From Actinoplanes philippinensis (GTDB taxonomy: Bacteria; Actinomycetota; Actinomycetes; Mycobacteriales; Micromonosporaceae), in the NCBI RefSeq assembly GCF_900113015.1, contig NZ_FONV01000003.1:434001-498000 (forward strand): a stretch of 64,000 bases of DNA. The letters run 5' to 3'. The position numbers were made by a program, and so were the translations under genes. This document shows positions 1-10,599 of the stretch, one piece after another. The notes beneath the pieces were generated by a model. It was given only the letters and a program-made list of their open reading frames with translations. It searched no databases and had not been told where the DNA came from. Position 1 is the first letter of the stretch. The number at the start of each line of letters is the position of its first letter.

Positions 1-1
1 G

Positions 2-169
2 GAATGCCTCACCGCCGCGAACAGCCTGCTCGGAGCAGCGCGGGCGATGGTCGCGTACGCGAACGCGGCCGGCGGCGCCGACAACATCACGGTCGCGGTG
101 ATCCCGGTCCGCCCGGCGGCCACCGTGCCCGAGCCGGAGACCATCGACCTCGACACCACCAACGCGTAA
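2..169 (+). CDS. PP2C-family Ser/Thr phosphatase, C-terminal fragment
   Basis: The window opens inside this gene; only the last 55 codons are present and the frame ends at TAA 167-169. The visible stretch contains GGADNITVAVI, which matches the closing metal-binding motif of PP2C-type protein phosphatases, where the Asp is a metal ligand. A short Pro/Glu/Asp/Thr-rich tail follows. The next gene starts 12 nt later and encodes a VWA protein, then an FHA protein, so this phosphatase probably reverses Ser/Thr phosphorylation read by the FHA partner. The kinase would have to lie upstream of the window. The family call rests on one motif plus context. Confidence 0.7.
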   Translation, partial: ECLTAANSLLGAARAMVAYANAAGGADNITVAVIPVRPAATVPEPETIDLDTTNA

Positions 170-181
170 GGAGTCCCGAGA

Positions 182-1447
182 GTGTCCTACACCGCCGAGG
201 CCTTCCAGAACGAGTACCTCGCCCTGGGCGCGAGTGAAGTCAACGCGATCGTGACCGTCACGTCGAGCGGTGGCGAGGGCGGCCGCCGTACCGGTGGCGC
301 GACCGAGATCATCATCGTCGACGCGTCCGGCTCGATGCAGGCCGAGGGCCGGATCGGCGCCGCCCGCCAGGCCGCCAAGGCCGCCGTCGAGTGCATCGAC
401 GACGGTGTCCACTTCGCCATCATCGCCGGCGTCAGCACCGCCCAGCAGCTCTTCCCGGAGCCGGGCCGGCTGGCGGTCGCGTCGCCGCAGACCCGGGCCG
501 CGGCCGCCGTCGCCATCGACCGGCTGCAGGCCAACGGCGGCACCGCGATGGGCGCGTGGCTGCTGCTGGCCGCGCAGCTGTTCGCGCAGCGGCCGGGCGA
601 CATCAAGCACGCCATCCTGCTCACCGACGGCGACAACGGCGAGCGGTACGGATACCTGGACAGCGTGCTGGACCAGATCAAGGAGCAGTTCATCTGCGAC
701 TGCCGGGGCGTCGGCGCGAACTGGAAGGTCGCCGAGCTGCGCAAGATCGCCGACCGGATGCTCGGCACCGTGGACATCGTGGCCAAGCCGATGGAGCTGA
801 CCGCCTCCTTCCAGCAGATGATCACCGCGGCGATGGGCAAGACCTCCGCCGACGTGCAGCTGAAGGTGTGGACGCCGGTCAACGCCTCGGTCCGGTTCGT
901 CAAGCAGGTGGAGCCGCAGGTCGCCGACCTGACCGGCAAGCGGGTCGAGGACGGTCCGCGGGCCGGCCGCTATCCGCTCGGCTCGTGGGGCCAGGAGAGC
1001 CGCGACTACCACATCTGTGTCGACGTGCCGGCCGGCGGCTCCGGCGACGAGATGCTGGCCGCCCGGGTGCACATCATGGAGGGTGACACCGAGCACGCCC
1101 GCGCCCTGGTCCGGGCAGTGTGGACGGACGACACCGCGCTGTCCACCCGGATCAACCGGCAGGTCGCCCACTACACCGGGCAGGCCGAGCTGGCCGACGC
1201 GATCCAGGCCGGCCTGGCCGCCCGCGAGGCCGGCGACGACCGGACCGCGACCATCAAGTTCGGCCGGGCCGCGCAGCTCGCGCACGCCAGCGGCAACAAG
1301 GCGACCGAGGAGCTGCTGGCCAAGGTGGTGGAGATCGAGGACCCGGTGACCGGTACGGTCCGGTTGCGCCGCAAGGTGGCGGCCGAGGACGAGATGGCGC
1401 TGGACACCCGCTCGACCAAGACCGTGCGGGTGGGTCGCGGCCAGTGA
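182..1447 (+). CDS. von Willebrand factor A domain protein
   Basis: The GTG start at 182 has a good ribosome site (AAGGAG, 168-173). The 421-residue product has no signal peptide or membrane segment. A VWA domain covers roughly residues 40-215: the metal-ion-dependent adhesion motif DASGSM is at 47-52, GGTAMG follows near 120, and LTDGDNG near 150. The C-terminal half looks like a beta region followed by a helical region. VWA proteins of this cytoplasmic type bind partners through the metal site. It sits between the PP2C phosphatase and the FHA protein, with its TGA overlapping the next gene's possible GTG start, so the three are probably co-translated. The partner and substrate are unknown. 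Confidence 0.85.
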   Translation: MSYTAEAFQNEYLALGASEVNAIVTVTSSGGEGGRRTGGATEIIIVDASGSMQAEGRIGAARQAAKAAVECIDDGVHFAIIAGVSTAQQLFPEPGRLAVASPQTRAAAAVAIDRLQANGGTAMGAWLLLAAQLFAQRPGDIKHAILLTDGDNGERYGYLDSVLDQIKEQFICDCRGVGANWKVAELRKIADRMLGTVDIVAKPMELTASFQQMITAAMGKTSADVQLKVWTPVNASVRFVKQVEPQVADLTGKRVEDGPRAGRYPLGSWGQESRDYHICVDVPAGGSGDEMLAARVHIMEGDTEHARALVRAVWTDDTALSTRINRQVAHYTGQAELADAIQAGLAAREAGDDRTATIKFGRAAQLAHASGNKATEELLAKVVEIEDPVTGTVRLRRKVAAEDEMALDTRSTKTVRVGRGQ

Positions 1448-2103
1448 CGATGTACACCTGCCCGAAGGGTCACGCCTCGGCCGAGGGTGACTTCTGCGAC
1501 ACGTGCGGGACACGCATCGACGGCGCCGCCCCGGCCGCGCCGCTGCTGTCGGTGCCGGTCACCGAGCAGCCGGCCGCCCCGGTCAAGGAGAAGTGCCCCA
1601 ACTGCGGCTATCCGCGCAGCGGCCCGTTCCGGTTCTGCGAGGACTGCGGGTACGACCACAGCACCGGCCGGGTCCCGCAGATCGATCCGCCGCCGGTGGT
1701 GGCGCCCGCCGGCCCGTGGACGGCGACCGTCGCCGCCGATCCGGACTACTTCGCGCTCAACGACATCCAGGGTGTGGCGTTCCCGGCCGGGTCGATCCCG
1801 CAGACGATCCCGCTGGCCCCGCCGCAGGTGCGGATCGGCCGGCGCAGTGCGTCGAAGGGCACCACGCCGGAGATCGACCTGGGCGCGGCCCCGTCCGACC
1901 CGGGCGTGTCGCACAACCACGCGCTGCTCACCTTCAGCACCGACGGGACGTGGCTGGTGTCCGACGTCGGCTCCTCGAACGGCACCTGGATCAACGACGA
2001 GGAGCAGCCGCTCGGCACCGGCCAGTCGCGCACCCTCAAGGACGGCGACCAGGTGCACGTCGGCGCCTGGACCACCATCACCCTGCACGCCCCGACTGTT
2101 TGA
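1444..2103 (+). CDS. Zinc-ribbon and FHA domain protein
   Basis: The start is either GTG 1444, which overlaps the upstream stop, or ATG 1450; the product is 219 or 217 residues. The N-terminus carries two Cys pairs of zinc-ribbon type (CPKGH...CDTC, then CPNCGY...CEDCGY). After a Pro-rich linker comes an FHA domain in the last 100 residues, recognisable from RIGRRS, SHNHALL and SSNGTWIN. FHA domains bind phosphothreonine, so this is probably the reader of the phospho-signalling set with the upstream phosphatase and VWA protein. The product is soluble and cytoplasmic. The combination of double zinc ribbon and FHA is common in actinobacterial kinase clusters. Confidence 0.85.
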   Translation: MTMYTCPKGHASAEGDFCDTCGTRIDGAAPAAPLLSVPVTEQPAAPVKEKCPNCGYPRSGPFRFCEDCGYDHSTGRVPQIDPPPVVAPAGPWTATVAADPDYFALNDIQGVAFPAGSIPQTIPLAPPQVRIGRRSASKGTTPEIDLGAAPSDPGVSHNHALLTFSTDGTWLVSDVGSSNGTWINDEEQPLGTGQSRTLKDGDQVHVGAWTTITLHAPTV

Positions 2104-2120
2104 CCGAGCACGGCCAGGGT

Positions 2121-2906
2121 CTAACTCAGCACGGCCAGGGCGGCGTCGCCGAGCTCCGCGCTGCGGCTGTAGAGCGACGCCCCCGGGCCGGGGGTGGTGC
2201 GCCCGTCGAGGCCGCGGTAGTCGCCACCGGCCTCGGTGACGATCAGCGACGTGGCCGCGAAGTCCCAGATCTTGCCGCTGGTCTGCACCGCCACGTCCAG
2301 GTCGCCGCGGGCCACGAGCAGGCCGGGATGCAGGGACCAGGGCCGCTCGGCGGCGGCGTCGATGAGCGCGGCGACGTCGGCCCGGTCCCAGTCGGGGACG
2401 ACACCGAGCCGGCTGATCGACAGGTCGGGCGCGCCCCCACCGGCGACCGCGATCTTCTGCTCGCCGGTGATCCGGCCGTCGTGGATCTCGGCCTGCCGGG
2501 CGCCTCCACCGCGTACCGCCCAGAAGATCCGGCCCTGGGCGGGCAGCGCCGCGACGCCGACGGTGATCTCGCCGCGCTCCTCGAGGGCGATCAGCACCAG
2601 CCAGCGGTCGTCGCCCTCGACGAACAGGTGGGTGCCGTCGATGGGGTCGATGATCCACCGGCGGCCGCCGTCGCCGGCGGTCTCGCCGTGCTCCTCGCCG
2701 AGGATCGTGTCGCCGGGGCGGGCGCCGGTCAGCACCTCCCGGATCCGGTCCTCGACGGCCCGGTCGGCGGCGGTCACCACGCTGCCGTCCTGCTTCACCT
2801 CCCGGGGCAGCCCGGCGAGCGCCGCGAAGTGCCGCAGGCCCTCGGCGGCGCCGGCGAGCGCGGCCTCCTGGGCGAGTTCCAGATCGTCAAGAATGTAGTC
2901 GGCCAC
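2121..2906 (-). CDS. Inositol monophosphatase family protein, probable histidinol-phosphatase
   Basis: This is a Mg-dependent phosphomonoesterase of 261 residues from GTG 2906. It shows the signature elements of the inositol monophosphatase superfamily: GEEHGE with the catalytic Glu, the metal site WIIDPIDGTH, and the C-terminal KIWDFAATSLIVTEAGG. In actinobacteria, members with this length and these motifs are often HisN, the histidinol-phosphate phosphatase of histidine synthesis. No other his gene is nearby, so the substrate is inferred from family resemblance only. The open frame continues upstream of GTG 2906, but that part would cover the divergent promoter of the acyl-CoA synthetase gene and is poor in family similarity. 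Confidence 0.8.
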   Translation of the reverse strand: MADYILDDLELAQEAALAGAAEGLRHFAALAGLPREVKQDGSVVTAADRAVEDRIREVLTGARPGDTILGEEHGETAGDGGRRWIIDPIDGTHLFVEGDDRWLVLIALEERGEITVGVAALPAQGRIFWAVRGGGARQAEIHDGRITGEQKIAVAGGGAPDLSISRLGVVPDWDRADVAALIDAAAERPWSLHPGLLVARGDLDVAVQTSGKIWDFAATSLIVTEAGGDYRGLDGRTTPGPGASLYSRSAELGDAALAVLS

Positions 2907-3033
2907 GCGTCCATCCTGCCCGCGCCGCCGCGCAGGGGTTGTCAGGTGACCGATAAGTTCATGAGAAATAAGCCCCGAGCCGTCCGGCAGGCTGCGCCGG
3001 CCGGTCGAGGCCCCCTGCCACCGAGGAGTCCGC

Positions 3034-4758
<1,725 letters not shown>

Positions 4759-4767
4759 GGTGTGATC

Positions 4768-5157
4768 ATGCATCGCAGCCGCCTCTTCGGCATCTTCATC
4801 GACACCCCGTCCGCCGAGACGCCCGCCGCCGCATCGTTCTGGGCCGGCGCCTTCGGGGCCACCGCCACGCCGGTGCCCGGCGAGGAGGAGTTCATCGCCC
4901 TGGTCGGCGCGCTGCCGGGGCTCGCCGTCGACGTGCAGTCGGTCGACGACGCGCCCCGATACCACGTCGACATGGAGACCGACGACGTGCCGGCCGAGAC
5001 CGCGCGGCTGCTGGCCCTCGGCGCCACCATGGTCGCCGACCACGGCGGCCACAAGACACTGCGCGCCCCCGGCGGCCACCTGCTGTGCGTGGTGCCGGTG
5101 CAGAGCGACCAGCGCCTGTTCGAGACCACCGCGCGCACCTGGCCGCCGATCGATTAG
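4768..5157 (+). CDS. VOC (glyoxalase-fold) family protein
   Basis: The product is a single-domain protein of 129 residues. ATG 4768 is preferred over the in-frame GTG 4762 because AGGG lies about 7 nt ahead of it. The pattern of a short beta-alpha-beta-beta-beta unit beginning LFGIFIDTPSAE and ending LRAPGGHLLCVVPV fits the vicinal oxygen chelate fold used by glyoxalases, dioxygenases and resistance proteins. Metal-ligand His residues cannot be assigned with confidence. It follows the acyl-CoA synthetase by 9 nt and precedes the lipoprotein gene by 33 nt. The substrate is unknown. Confidence 0.7.
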   Translation: MHRSRLFGIFIDTPSAETPAAASFWAGAFGATATPVPGEEEFIALVGALPGLAVDVQSVDDAPRYHVDMETDDVPAETARLLALGATMVADHGGHKTLRAPGGHLLCVVPVQSDQRLFETTARTWPPID

Positions 5158-5190
5158 GCTCACCGCCGCAATCGATCATGAAGGATCCTC

Positions 5191-5931
5191 ATGAAGTGGT
5201 ACCACGCTGCGCTGGTGACCGCCGCCGTCCTGGCCACCGCGGGTTGCAGCACCCCGGAGAGCCCCGCTCCGGCCGCACCGGCCCCGGCAACATCCCCACC
5301 GGCGCCCTCCCCCGGCCCGGCCGGCCCCAGCCCCCGCGAGCAGTTGCTCGCCGCCCTGGAGAAAACGAGGAACGCCACCTACCGGTTCACCACCGACGGC
5401 GAGGCGCCGGACGCCAAGAAGGTCACCGGCTCCGGCGTCCACGACCCGAAGGCCCGGCGGATCTCGGTGAAGTACACGCTGACCGGGACCGGATCCACGC
5501 AGCGGATCGTGATCGGCAGCGACCTCTACTCGCGCTCGGCGGACGGCGAGACCTGGGTCCACCTCGACCTCAAACGGATCAAGGCGGATTCGCCGTACGC
5601 GTACGACATGACCGACCCGACCGGCCTGTCCCGGTTCACCAAGGCGATCGACGAGGTGGCGAGCATCGGGCCGAACACGTATGGCGGGACCATCGACATC
5701 GACAGTGACCGTTTCCTGCCGGTGGGCACACCGGCCGTCTCGGTACTGGGCGGCGGCGGCGCCTTCACCGCCACCACCGACGCGGCCGGCTGGGTGACCT
5801 CGATCAAGGTGTCGCTGAAGGACGGCACGGACACCCTCGAGATGACCACCACGTTGAGCGCCCACGGCAAGGCGTCGGGCATCCGGAAGCCCGCGAGATC
5901 GGGCGAGGCGATGGACTTCTACTACGACTGA
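5191..5931 (+). CDS. Secreted lipoprotein, LppX/LprG-like
   Basis: This 246-residue lipoprotein has a signal peptide ending in the lipobox LATAGC, with Cys19 as the lipidated residue. A Pro/Ala linker follows (residues 24-48), then a domain of mostly beta strands up to the C-terminus. The start is supported by AAGGATCCTC just upstream. The composition and layout resemble the LppX/LprAFG family of actinobacterial lipoproteins, which have a half-barrel fold and carry lipids across the envelope. That assignment is by general resemblance only. It ends 9 nt before the stop of the convergent STAS gene. Confidence 0.7.
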   Translation: MKWYHAALVTAAVLATAGCSTPESPAPAAPAPATSPPAPSPGPAGPSPREQLLAALEKTRNATYRFTTDGEAPDAKKVTGSGVHDPKARRISVKYTLTGTGSTQRIVIGSDLYSRSADGETWVHLDLKRIKADSPYAYDMTDPTGLSRFTKAIDEVASIGPNTYGGTIDIDSDRFLPVGTPAVSVLGGGGAFTATTDAAGWVTSIKVSLKDGTDTLEMTTTLSAHGKASGIRKPARSGEAMDFYYD

Positions 5932-5940
5932 GGCGCCCGG

Positions 5941-6276
5941 TCAGACACCGTCGAAGAGGTCGGCGGCCCGGGTCGCCCGCAGCAGCCACCGCAGGTGCGG
6001 CTGCGGATCGTGCAGGTGACAGGTGGCCTGGCGGGACTCGGCCACCCGGCGGGCCGCCACCAGCATCCGCAGCCCCGCCGCGTCGCAGAAGTCCACCCCG
6101 GCCACGTCGATGTGAATCTGCCGGACCGGGTCGCTCAGCCCGATCAGGTCGTACAGCCGGGTCAGGTCGAAGAGCTGGCTCTGCAGGGCATCCACCGACA
6201 TCGCGTCGAGACTGCCCCGCAAGGTGATCAGCAGACGGTCGCCGTCGCGTGCCCCGTCGATCCGCGTCGCGGTCAC
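5941..6276 (-). CDS. STAS domain protein (anti-anti-sigma-like) without the phospho-Ser
   Basis: The product from GTG 6276 is 111 residues and consists of one STAS domain. The usual motif around the phosphorylated Ser (D-S-S/T-G-L) reads CDAAGLRML here, so the Ser that anti-sigma kinases modify is replaced by Ala. Such a protein could bind its partner permanently or be regulated differently; that is inference. It is the downstream partner of the HATPase gene at 6468-7301. The normal arrangement, a stop overlapping a GTG start, lies inside a 65-bp unit repeated four times between the two genes, so the true start is ambiguous. The first repeat copy gives a start in the best position for the domain. 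Confidence 0.75.
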   Translation of the reverse strand: MTATRIDGARDGDRLLITLRGSLDAMSVDALQSQLFDLTRLYDLIGLSDPVRQIHIDVAGVDFCDAAGLRMLVAARRVAESRQATCHLHDPQPHLRWLLRATRAADLFDGV

Positions 6277-6495
6277 CAAAGCGCCACCTCCCGCCCGGAA
6301 CGGTCGCCGTCGCGTGCCCCGTCGATCCGCGTCGCGGTCACCAAAGCGCCTCCTCCCGCCCGGAACGGTCACCGCCACGTGCCCCGCCGATCCGCGTCGC
6401 AGTCACCAAAGCGCCACCTCCCGCCCGGAACGGTCGCCATCGCGTACCCCGCCGATCCGCGTCGCAGTCACCAAAGCGCCTCCTCCGGGCGGGAA
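6236..6495. repeat. Four tandem 65-bp copies of a gene junction
   Basis: Units begin at 6236, 6301, 6366 and 6431, each exactly 65 bp, with a few substitutions between copies. On the minus strand each unit carries the last codons of the HATPase gene, its TGA, the overlapping GTG start and the first codons of the STAS gene. Because 65 is not a multiple of 3, each copy is in a different frame from its neighbour. Possible GTG starts fall at 6276, 6341, 6406 and 6471. Confidence 0.95.
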
Positions 6496-7301
6496 CGGAC
6501 GATGGCCCACACCAGTTTGCCGCCACGGGCCGGCAGCGCGCCCCACGACGAGGCCGCCGCGCTCACGATGCGCAAACCCAGCCCGCGGTCCGACAGCGAC
6601 GGCCCGAGCGGCCCCGGCACCGGGTCACGCACCCGGGGCAGCACCGTGCCACCGTCGTAGACGGCCAGGTGCAGGGCGGCCCCGGCGCCGGCGCCACGCG
6701 ACGACACGATCACCTCGATATCGGTACCCGCATGCTCGGCGGCATTCACCACCAGCTCGGAAATGACCAGTCTCGCCCGTTCACACAGATGACGCAGGCC
6801 CCAGCCGGCGCAGGCCTCGGTGACCAGCGAACGGGCCTGCACCGCCGCCGCCGAGTCGGGCGGCAGCGCCAGATGCATCCGGTCCGGCAGCGGATGCGCG
6901 CCGGCCAGGGCGGCCCGCGCCTGCGGCACCGACGCATACAGCACCAGCCAGTCCCGCGCCCCGAGACGCCGCAGCCGGCGGGCCAGCGGCGTGGCCGCCG
7001 GCACACAGACCGCGATCACGATCGGCGGCTCCATGGCCGCGCCCTGCGAGCAGGCGGTCAGCCACAGCGGGGCGCTCACCGCGTGCGGATCACGCAGATG
7101 ATGCAGGTCGACGATCACGCCGGTGGGGTGCTCGGCCAGGCACTTGTCCAGCACCGTACGGGCCTGCGCGGACAACCGGCGATCCCAGCCGCCCCACACC
7201 GACAGCTCGATGACCGCGGTGTCCGCGTCGATGACCGCCAGCACGGACTCCGCCACCACGCCACCGGACCAGCCGATCAGATGCGGTGAGCCCGCGCTCA
7301 T
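6468..7301 (-). CDS. STAS-like plus HATPase anti-sigma regulatory protein
   Basis: ATG 7301 is chosen because GTAGGGGAC precedes it; the product is 277 residues. The first half (to about residue 120) resembles a STAS-like domain with alternating strands and helices (VIVDLHHLRDPHA). The second half is a histidine-kinase-like ATPase of the RsbW/SpoIIAB type: N-box ELVVNAAEHAGT and G-box DRGLGLRIVS. Proteins of this class bind sigma factors or phosphorylate STAS partners. The STAS gene follows directly, with GTG overlapping the TGA in the ancestral junction. No sigma factor gene is nearby, so the target is unknown. Confidence 0.75.
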   Translation of the reverse strand: MSAGSPHLIGWSGGVVAESVLAVIDADTAVIELSVWGGWDRRLSAQARTVLDKCLAEHPTGVIVDLHHLRDPHAVSAPLWLTACSQGAAMEPPIVIAVCVPAATPLARRLRRLGARDWLVLYASVPQARAALAGAHPLPDRMHLALPPDSAAAVQARSLVTEACAGWGLRHLCERARLVISELVVNAAEHAGTDIEVIVSSRGAGAGAALHLAVYDGGTVLPRVRDPVPGPLGPSLSDRGLGLRIVSAAASSWGALPARGGKLVWAIVRSRPEEALW

Positions 7302-7845
7302 GTCCCCTACTTCCGGACCTCCGGTGTCTCGCGGTGCGCCGCGACAACAAATGAACCCCGCCAATGCCGCCGCCGCAATTCTTGAATCATGCCAATGACA
7401 GCGTCAACGGAGATTCACCATCCGCGACGATCGCCCGCACCCGGCGGCCCAGCCGTCGCACCCGGCCGCCGCCCTTTCGCGCGCCCGGACGCCCTTCCCA
7501 CTCAACCGGGCCCTTCCGTCGCGCGCGGCGATCCCAGCCCGCGGCCGCCCACACCCCCGGGCGCCCACACCCCCGGCCGCCTCTCCCCCGCGCACGGCGA
7601 TCCGACCCGCCGCCGCCCGCACCGTGGCCGCCCGCCAGCCGCCCCTAGCGCGCGGCGATCCGACCCACGGCCGCCCACACCCCCGGCCGCTTCTCCCCCG
7701 CGCGCGGCGATCCGACCCGCCGCCGCCCACACCGTGGCCGCCCGCCGGCCGCCCCTAGCGCGCGGCGATCCGACCCACGGCCGCCCACACCGTGGCCGCC
7801 CCTTCGCGGGCGGCCGGCGGGCGGCCGGTCATCGGTGTGCACCGG
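7302..7845. repeat. Gene-free gap with degenerate GC-rich tandem repeats
   Basis: No convincing gene lies between the anti-sigma gene and helY. From about 7520 to 7800 the motif GCGGCGATCC recurs at 7527, 7596, 7654, 7706 and 7764, that is at alternating spacings of 58 and 52 bp (about 110-bp double units). The sequence between is extremely C-rich. The 7310-7440 part is more AT-rich and probably holds the promoter of the anti-sigma gene. Confidence 0.7.
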
Positions 7846-10599
7846 TCACAGAGCGCTCTGCAGGGCCAGCACCCCCCGGTTGACCGCGGTGATCGCCTTA
7901 CGCGCCGTCTCCTTGACACTCGGCGACGCCGCCGACGCCTCCTTGATCTGGCCGAGCAGGTCGAGGACCTGCCGCGCCCAGCGAACGAAGTCACCGGCCG
8001 GCATGTCGGCGTCGTGGTGCCCGCTGGCCAGCACCCGGGCCAGCGGCTCGCCCCGCGCCCAGCGGAACATCGGCCAGACGAATCCGGGATCGGGCTCCCG
8101 CGTCAGCGACAGACCGTACTCACTCTCGTCGGCGGCGATCTCGCCCCACAGCTTGGCGCACGCGTCGACCGCGGCGCTGATCGGGCCCTTCGGCACCGAC
8201 GCCCGGTCGTCGCCCTCACGCCGCGACTCGTAGAGCACCATCGACACGGCCGCGGCCAGCTCGTCGGGCGCCAGACCGTCCCACACGCCCTGGCGCAGGC
8301 ACTCGGCGACCAGCAGATCGGCCTCCGACCAGATGCGCCCGAGCATCCGGCCGGCGTCGGTCACCTCGCCGTCGGCGGACAGGTAGCCGCGGGTGGTCAG
8401 CACCGCGCACACCTGGTCGAACGTCCGGGCCAGCGACCCGGTCCGCCCGGCCACCTTGGCGCGCAGCGTGTCGGTGTCACGCTCCAGCCGGTGCCGCCGC
8501 TCGGCCCAGCGGGCGTGATCCTCCCGCTCCGGGCACGCGTGGCACGGGTGCTGCCGCAACCGCACCTTGAGCAGGGCGACCTCGGCGTCCTCCCCGGGGT
8601 TGGCCCGGCTGCGGCCACTGCGGCGGCGGTCGGGATGACGGTCCAGGCCGGTGGCGCTCACCTGCGCGGCCAGATCACGGCGAGCGCCCGGCGAGCGGTG
8701 GTTGAAGTTGCGGGGCACCCGCACCCGGGCCAGCACCTCCACCTCGCCGCCGAAGTCGCCGGGACTGACCCGGCCGGCCCACCTGTCCTGGGTGAGCACC
8801 AGCGGCCTCGGCTCACCGAACCCGGCGGCCGACGGCTCCAGCACCACGGCCAGCCCGGCCCGGCGGCCCTGCGGCACCCGGATCACGTCACCGATCCGCA
8901 GTTTCTCCAGGGACGAGACGGCGGCCGACCGGCGCTGCTGGACGCCCTGGCGGGACAGGGCCTTCTCCCGGTCGGCGATGGCCACGCGGAGCCCGAAATA
9001 CTCGTCGAAGTCGCCGTGGTGGCAGGCGGCGTCCGCACCATACGTCTGCATGGTCTCGACGTTGCGCTGCACCTGCCGGGCCAGGCCGACCACCGAGCGG
9101 TCCGCCTGGAACTGGGCGAACGACGACTCCAGCAGCTCCCGCGACTTCTCCGCGCCGACCGTGCCGACCAGGTTGACCGCCATGTTGTACGACGGCCGGA
9201 ACGACGACCGCAGCGGATAGGTCCGCGTGGAGGCGAGCCCGGCCACGTGCCGCGGATCCACGTCGGGGCTCCACAGCACCACGGCGTGGCCCTCGACGTC
9301 GATGCCGCGGCGCCCGGCCCGGCCGGTGAGCTGCGTGTACTCCCCGGGGGTCAGGTCGACGTGGGCCTCGCCGTTGAACTTGACCAGCCGCTCCAGCACC
9401 ACACAGCGGGCCGGCATGTTGATCCCCAGCGCCAGCGTCTCGGTCGCGAAGACCGCCTTGACCAGGCCCTTGACGAAACACTCCTCGACCGCCTCCTTGA
9501 AGGCGGGCAGCATGCCGGCGTGGTGGGCGGCGACGCCCCGCTCCAGGCCGTCGAGCCACTCCCAGTAGCCCAGCACCGACAGGTCGTCGGCGGGCAGGTG
9601 CGCCACCTTGGCCGACACGATGCGCCGGATCTCGGCCCGCTCGTCGGGGTCGGTGAGGCGCAGCCCGGCGTTGAGGCACTGCTGGACCGCGGCGTCGCAC
9701 CCCGCGCGGCTGAAGATGAACAGGATCGCCGGGAGCAGCCCGGCCCGCTCCAGCCGGTCGACGACCTCGGCCCGGGGTGGCGGCTGCCAGCGCTTGCCCC
9801 GCCCGCCGCGCCAGCCGGAGGCGGCCCGGTCGGTGAACTCCATCCGCCGGTCCATCTCGCGGGTGTACCGCAGCAACTCGGGGTGGACGTCGTGTTTCTT
9901 CGCCGCGTCGGCGTCGTGGAACAGGTCGAACATCCGCCGCCCGACGAGCATGTGCTGCCAGAGCGGGACCGGCCGGTGCTCGCTGACCACCACCTCGGTC
10001 TGGCCGCGGACGGTGACCAGCCAGTCGGCGAACTCCTCGTAGTTGCTGACCGTCGCCGAGAGCGAGACCAGCGTGACCGACGCCGGCAGGTGGATGATCA
10101 CCTCCTCCCAGACCGCGCCACGGAACCGGTCGGCGAGGTAGTGCACCTCGTCCATCACCACATACGCCAGATTGCGCAGCTGGTCGGAGCCGGAGTAGAG
10201 CATGTTGCGCAGCACCTCGGTGGTCATCACCACCACCGGGGCGTCACCGTTGATCGCGTTGTCGCCGGTGAGCAGGCCGACCTTGTCGGCGCCGTAGCGC
10301 GACACGAGGTCGTGGTATTTCTGATTGGACAGCGCCTTGATCGGGGTGGTGTAAAAGCACTTGCGCTCCCCGTCACGCAGCGCCAGATGCACCGCGAACT
10401 CGCCGACCACGGTCTTGCCGGCGCCGGTCGGGGCGCAGACCAGCACGCCGCTGCCCCGCTCCAGGACCTCGCACGCCTCCCGCTGGAAGTCGTCGAGGTC
10501 GAAGCCCACGTCGAGCATGAAATCTTCGAGCGCCGGATAGGTGGCGACCCGCGCCGCCCGCCGCTTGGATGCCGAATATTTCTCGGCGGGACTCGTCAT
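7846..10599 (-). CDS. helY: Ski2/Mtr4-type RNA helicase HelY
   Basis: The product is a 917-residue superfamily 2 helicase from ATG 10599. Motif I APTGAGKT is near residue 55, motif II MDEVHYL near 150, motif III SAT near 185, TETLALGINMPA near 400, and motif VI QLTGRAGRRG near 445. A long C-terminal region follows, as in Ski2-like helicases. It is predicted to unwind structured RNA. The gene is the actinobacterial helY, found next to tatC/tatA and pafBC in mycobacteria, and the same neighbours occur here in the same order. A second in-frame ATG 10 codons upstream is possible, but the family alignment favours the shorter form. Confidence 0.93.
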   Translation of the reverse strand: MTSPAEKYSASKRRAARVATYPALEDFMLDVGFDLDDFQREACEVLERGSGVLVCAPTGAGKTVVGEFAVHLALRDGERKCFYTTPIKALSNQKYHDLVSRYGADKVGLLTGDNAINGDAPVVVMTTEVLRNMLYSGSDQLRNLAYVVMDEVHYLADRFRGAVWEEVIIHLPASVTLVSLSATVSNYEEFADWLVTVRGQTEVVVSEHRPVPLWQHMLVGRRMFDLFHDADAAKKHDVHPELLRYTREMDRRMEFTDRAASGWRGGRGKRWQPPPRAEVVDRLERAGLLPAILFIFSRAGCDAAVQQCLNAGLRLTDPDERAEIRRIVSAKVAHLPADDLSVLGYWEWLDGLERGVAAHHAGMLPAFKEAVEECFVKGLVKAVFATETLALGINMPARCVVLERLVKFNGEAHVDLTPGEYTQLTGRAGRRGIDVEGHAVVLWSPDVDPRHVAGLASTRTYPLRSSFRPSYNMAVNLVGTVGAEKSRELLESSFAQFQADRSVVGLARQVQRNVETMQTYGADAACHHGDFDEYFGLRVAIADREKALSRQGVQQRRSAAVSSLEKLRIGDVIRVPQGRRAGLAVVLEPSAAGFGEPRPLVLTQDRWAGRVSPGDFGGEVEVLARVRVPRNFNHRSPGARRDLAAQVSATGLDRHPDRRRSGRSRANPGEDAEVALLKVRLRQHPCHACPEREDHARWAERRHRLERDTDTLRAKVAGRTGSLARTFDQVCAVLTTRGYLSADGEVTDAGRMLGRIWSEADLLVAECLRQGVWDGLAPDELAAAVSMVLYESRREGDDRASVPKGPISAAVDACAKLWGEIAADESEYGLSLTREPDPGFVWPMFRWARGEPLARVLASGHHDADMPAGDFVRWARQVLDLLGQIKEASAASPSVKETARKAITAVNRGVLALQSAL

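Noticed and set aside
6224..6766. Plus-strand ORFs through the 65-bp repeats
   Set aside because: They have repetitive basic sequence antisense to the STAS and HATPase genes, without start signals.
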